A model generated the notes under the pieces. That model ran no database searches. It worked only from the letters and a program-made list of their open reading frames with translations, and was not told where the DNA came from. Below are positions 20,137 through 22,159 of a stretch of DNA of 22,159 bases, piece after piece. The stretch comes from CAKUFA01 sp963646285. Its GTDB lineage: Bacteria > Bacillota > Clostridia > Christensenellales > Aristaeellaceae. The position numbers and the translations under genes were made by a program. Position 1 is the first letter of the stretch. Every line of letters starts with the position of its first letter. The stretch lies in contig CAVIWF010000044.1 of assembly GCA_963646285.1 (NCBI GenBank), positions 1 to 22,159 of the forward strand, read 5' to 3'.

Positions 20137-22000
20137 TCTTCCTCCACTTCAGCAGCAGGGCGGAGTTGATGATCACCAGCACAGAGCCTGCATTGTGGAC
20201 AAGGGCACCTACCACCGGGTTCAGGGTGCCGATCATGGCCAGCACAATGGCGGCAAAGTTCAGCGTCATGGAGAAGGTCATGTTGATCTTGATGGTGGTC
20301 ATCATCCGCTTGGACAGGGCCATCAGGTGGGGCAGCTCCTTCACCTCGTCATCCACCAGGGCAATATCTGCCGCATCCACCGCAATGTCGCTGCCTACGC
20401 CCCCCATGGCAATGCCCACATCCGCCTTCTTCAGGGCGGGAGCGTCGTTCACCCCGTCGCCGATCATGCACACGGGCTGATTCTCCTTCTGATAGGCATC
20501 AATGGCCTTCAGCTTGTCCTCCGGCAGGCAGTTGGCACGGACTTCGCTGATGTGCAGCTTGTCCGCCATGGTTCTGGCGGCGTTTTCATGGTCGCCGGTA
20601 AGGAGCACCGGCTTGACCCCCAGGGCGGACAGGGCGCTGATGGTTTCAGCACTTTCCGCCCGCAGGGTATCCGACAGGGCAAGGAAGCCGGCGAAAACCC
20701 CATCCACCGCCACGTAAATCACAGTGCACCCTGCATCCAGATAGGTCTGGGCATCCCCGGTGCTGACCGCAACCCCCTGCTCTGCCATCATGTCCAGATT
20801 GCCTGCAAGGATGGTTCTGCCCCCTGCCCGGGCACGTACCCCACGGCCGGGCATCATGTCGAAATCCTCTGCCGGCAGCAGTTCCGCCCCGGTCTTCTGG
20901 TAGCAGCGGACAACCGCCTTGCCCAGAGGATGCTCGGAAAACTGTTCGGCACAGGCAGCCAGCCGGTTCATTTCCTCTGCCGTAAAAGCGGGAGATGCGC
21001 TGCGCACAGCCACCACCTCCGGCTTGCCGTAGGTCAGGGTGCCGGTTTTGTCAAAGGCAATGACCTTGGCCTTGGCCAGCCGCTCCAGAGCATCCCCTTC
21101 CCGGACAAGAAAGCCGTGCTTGGTGGCATTGCCGATGGCTGCCATAATGGCGGTAGGGGTGGCCAGCACCAGGGCACAGGGGCAGAACACCACCAGAATG
21201 GTCACGGCACGGATGATCTGCCCGGTAACAAGCCAGGTCAGTGCCGCCGCCGTCAGGGCAATGACCACCACCCAGGTTGCCCACCGATCTGCAATGCCTA
21301 CGATCTTCGCCTTGCCTGCATCTGCGGACTGAACCAGGCGAATCATCCGCTGAATGGAACTGTCTTCCCCCACCTTGGTGGCTTCCATTTCAAAGGCACC
21401 GAACTGGTTGACCGTGCCGCTGGACACGGTGTCGCCTGCGGTTTTGTCCACCGGCAGGGATTCCCCGGTCATCACCGCCTGATTGATGGAGGTCTGCCCC
21501 ACAAGGATCACCCCATCTACCGGGATGCTTTCCCCGGGCAGCACCCGGAGCCGATCCCCTACCTGCACCTGCTGGGCAGGGATGACCGTCTCCTTCCCAT
21601 CCCGGAGGACCCGGGCAGTTTGAGGCGTCAGGTGCACCAGCTTTTCAATGCCGGCACGGGCACGGGCCACGGTCAGCTCCTCCAAAAGGGCGCCCAGCTG
21701 CATGATGAACGCCACCTCGCCGGCGGCAAAGGTTTCCCCAATGCACAGGGAGGCGATCAGCGCCATGGACACCAGCACGTCCGCCTTGATGTCAAAGGCG
21801 GTTACCAAACCAATGACCGCCTCCAAGATAATGGGCAGGCCGCACAGCACAATGGCAAACCACGCCATATCAAAGGGGAAGGGCTGATATTTCATAAGGC
21901 TGCACAGCACCGCTATGCCGGAAACTGCCAGCAGGGCAATGTCCTTTTTGATGCCCCCCAGATCCAACAGGTGCTGCAACTTTTCCATGGCTTTCTTCAT
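20132..22000 (-). CDS. P1B-type heavy-metal-transporting ATPase
   Basis: A metal-efflux pump of the plasma membrane, 622 residues. TGE is at 178-180, the transmembrane metal site CPC at 273-275, the phosphorylation motif DKTGT at 317-321, HP at 357-358 and GDGVND at 514-519. There is no N-terminal metal-binding domain with CxxC. The last membrane segment carries HNAGS (602-606) rather than the NxxxYNxxxxP typical of copper pumps or the aspartate of zinc/cadmium pumps, so the metal is uncertain. The ATG at 22000 has GAGAGGAG 8 bases upstream. It is transcribed from a consensus promoter overlapped by CsoR-like palindromes, which suggests induction by copper or another CsoR-family signal. It converges with the ABC operon. 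Confidence 0.93.
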   Translation of the reverse strand: MKKAMEKLQHLLDLGGIKKDIALLAVSGIAVLCSLMKYQPFPFDMAWFAIVLCGLPIILEAVIGLVTAFDIKADVLVSMALIASLCIGETFAAGEVAFIMQLGALLEELTVARARAGIEKLVHLTPQTARVLRDGKETVIPAQQVQVGDRLRVLPGESIPVDGVILVGQTSINQAVMTGESLPVDKTAGDTVSSGTVNQFGAFEMEATKVGEDSSIQRMIRLVQSADAGKAKIVGIADRWATWVVVIALTAAALTWLVTGQIIRAVTILVVFCPCALVLATPTAIMAAIGNATKHGFLVREGDALERLAKAKVIAFDKTGTLTYGKPEVVAVRSASPAFTAEEMNRLAACAEQFSEHPLGKAVVRCYQKTGAELLPAEDFDMMPGRGVRARAGGRTILAGNLDMMAEQGVAVSTGDAQTYLDAGCTVIYVAVDGVFAGFLALSDTLRAESAETISALSALGVKPVLLTGDHENAARTMADKLHISEVRANCLPEDKLKAIDAYQKENQPVCMIGDGVNDAPALKKADVGIAMGGVGSDIAVDAADIALVDDEVKELPHLMALSKRMMTTIKINMTFSMTLNFAAIVLAMIGTLNPVVGALVHNAGSVLVIINSALLLKWRKK

Positions 22001-22017
22001 ACAAGGTGCTCCTCTCT

Positions 22018-22070
22018 ATACCCCATGGGGTATCCATCTGCATTATACATATGGGGGTATAGGTTGTCAA
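22018..22070 (-). promoter_or_regulatory. Promoter of the metal ATPase with two CsoR-like operators
   Basis: On the minus strand, TTGACA (22065-22070) and TATAAT (22042-22047) are both consensus, with a 17-bp spacer. A perfect 16-bp palindrome, ATACCCCATGGGGTAT (22018-22033), lies just downstream. A degenerate 16-bp copy, ATACATATGGGGGTAT (22045-22060), covers the -10 and most of the spacer, 27 bp from the first. The form matches operators of CsoR-family repressors (copper, nickel or persulfide sensing). Confidence 0.8.
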
Positions 22071-22077
22071 GAAGGAT

Positions 22078-22103
22078 AAAAAAAATCGCCCCGGGAGGGG
22101 CGA
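22078..22103 (-). terminator. Intrinsic terminator of a minus-strand gene beyond the window
   Basis: TCGCCCC (22086-22092) pairs with GGGGCGA (22097-22103) around GGGA. Read on the minus strand, the stem runs into eight T (22078-22085). It would end a transcript coming from right of the window, just before the metal ATPase promoter. Confidence 0.75.
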
Positions 22104-22105
22104 AA

Positions 22106-22159
22106 CAGGGCATCGACAAAGTGGCCTTGCCACTTTGTCGAGTTTTGCACTCACTCACT
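22106..22159 (+). repeat. Dispersed palindromic repeat, copy 4 (truncated by window edge)
   Basis: It begins CAGGGCATCGAC like copy 3. The main hairpin has arms 22113-22125 and 22129-22141 with loop CTT, followed by GTTTTGCACTCACTCACT to the window end. Confidence 0.85.

Noticed and set aside
1..22159. CRISPR array
   Set aside because: The four palindromic repeats are kilobases apart with genes between them. There are no short regular spacers and no cas genes.

Overview
The window looks like a chromosomal fragment of an uncultured member of the Clostridia (Bacillota), probably from a gut-type community. The evidence is the recJ - rel - dtd order, the CsaA and HemZ homologues, AAGGAGG-type ribosome binding sites, consensus TTGACA/TATAAT promoters, a CsoR-type operator and fairly high GC. 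No rRNA, tRNA, CRISPR array, transposase or phage gene is visible. Both window edges lie inside copies of the same dispersed palindromic repeat, so the fragment may be a contig that broke at repeats.

Layout. 1-570: a repeat copy, a terminator, and a promoter driving a 46-residue single-TM peptide. 570-1613 (minus): a zinc-ribbon membrane protein with a low-complexity Gln/Glu-rich tail. 1703-1877: a second repeat copy and a 17-bp perfect hairpin. 1906-3114: a consensus promoter, a Cys-rich 24-codon leader peptide, an intrinsic terminator, then cysK. This has the architecture of cysteine-responsive attenuation, including an 8-nt leader segment that can pair with the 5' arm of the terminator.

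3194-7285: a tightly packed four-gene operon. It encodes an ATP-grasp ligase, a phosphoribosyltransferase with a TRSP domain, a StiP/PRTase-PELOTA protein and a HAD phosphatase. This matches the predicted nucleoside-like metabolite module known from Ter (tellurite/stress) loci, but no ter genes are present here. Its GC is visibly lower than that of its neighbours.

7432-14994: a housekeeping run in one direction, comprising recJ, rel, dtd, csaA, a glyoxalase-II-like hydrolase and hemZ. It is closed by a strong terminator at 15028-15073. 15087-19886: an ABC importer operon (ATPase, secreted solute-binding protein, double-domain permease) translationally coupled to a beta-CASP metallo-hydrolase. 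Upstream are 11-bp-spaced TTTAC(A/G) repeats that resemble a PhoP box. 19873-20128: a third repeat copy with at least five hairpins, flanked by 23-bp perfect direct repeats. 20132-22000 (minus): a P1B metal-transporting ATPase whose consensus promoter is overlapped by CsoR-like palindromes. 22078-22159: a minus-strand terminator and the fourth repeat copy.

The items most worth following up are the cysK leader, the stand-alone Ter-type biosynthetic module, and the modular multi-hairpin repeat family.
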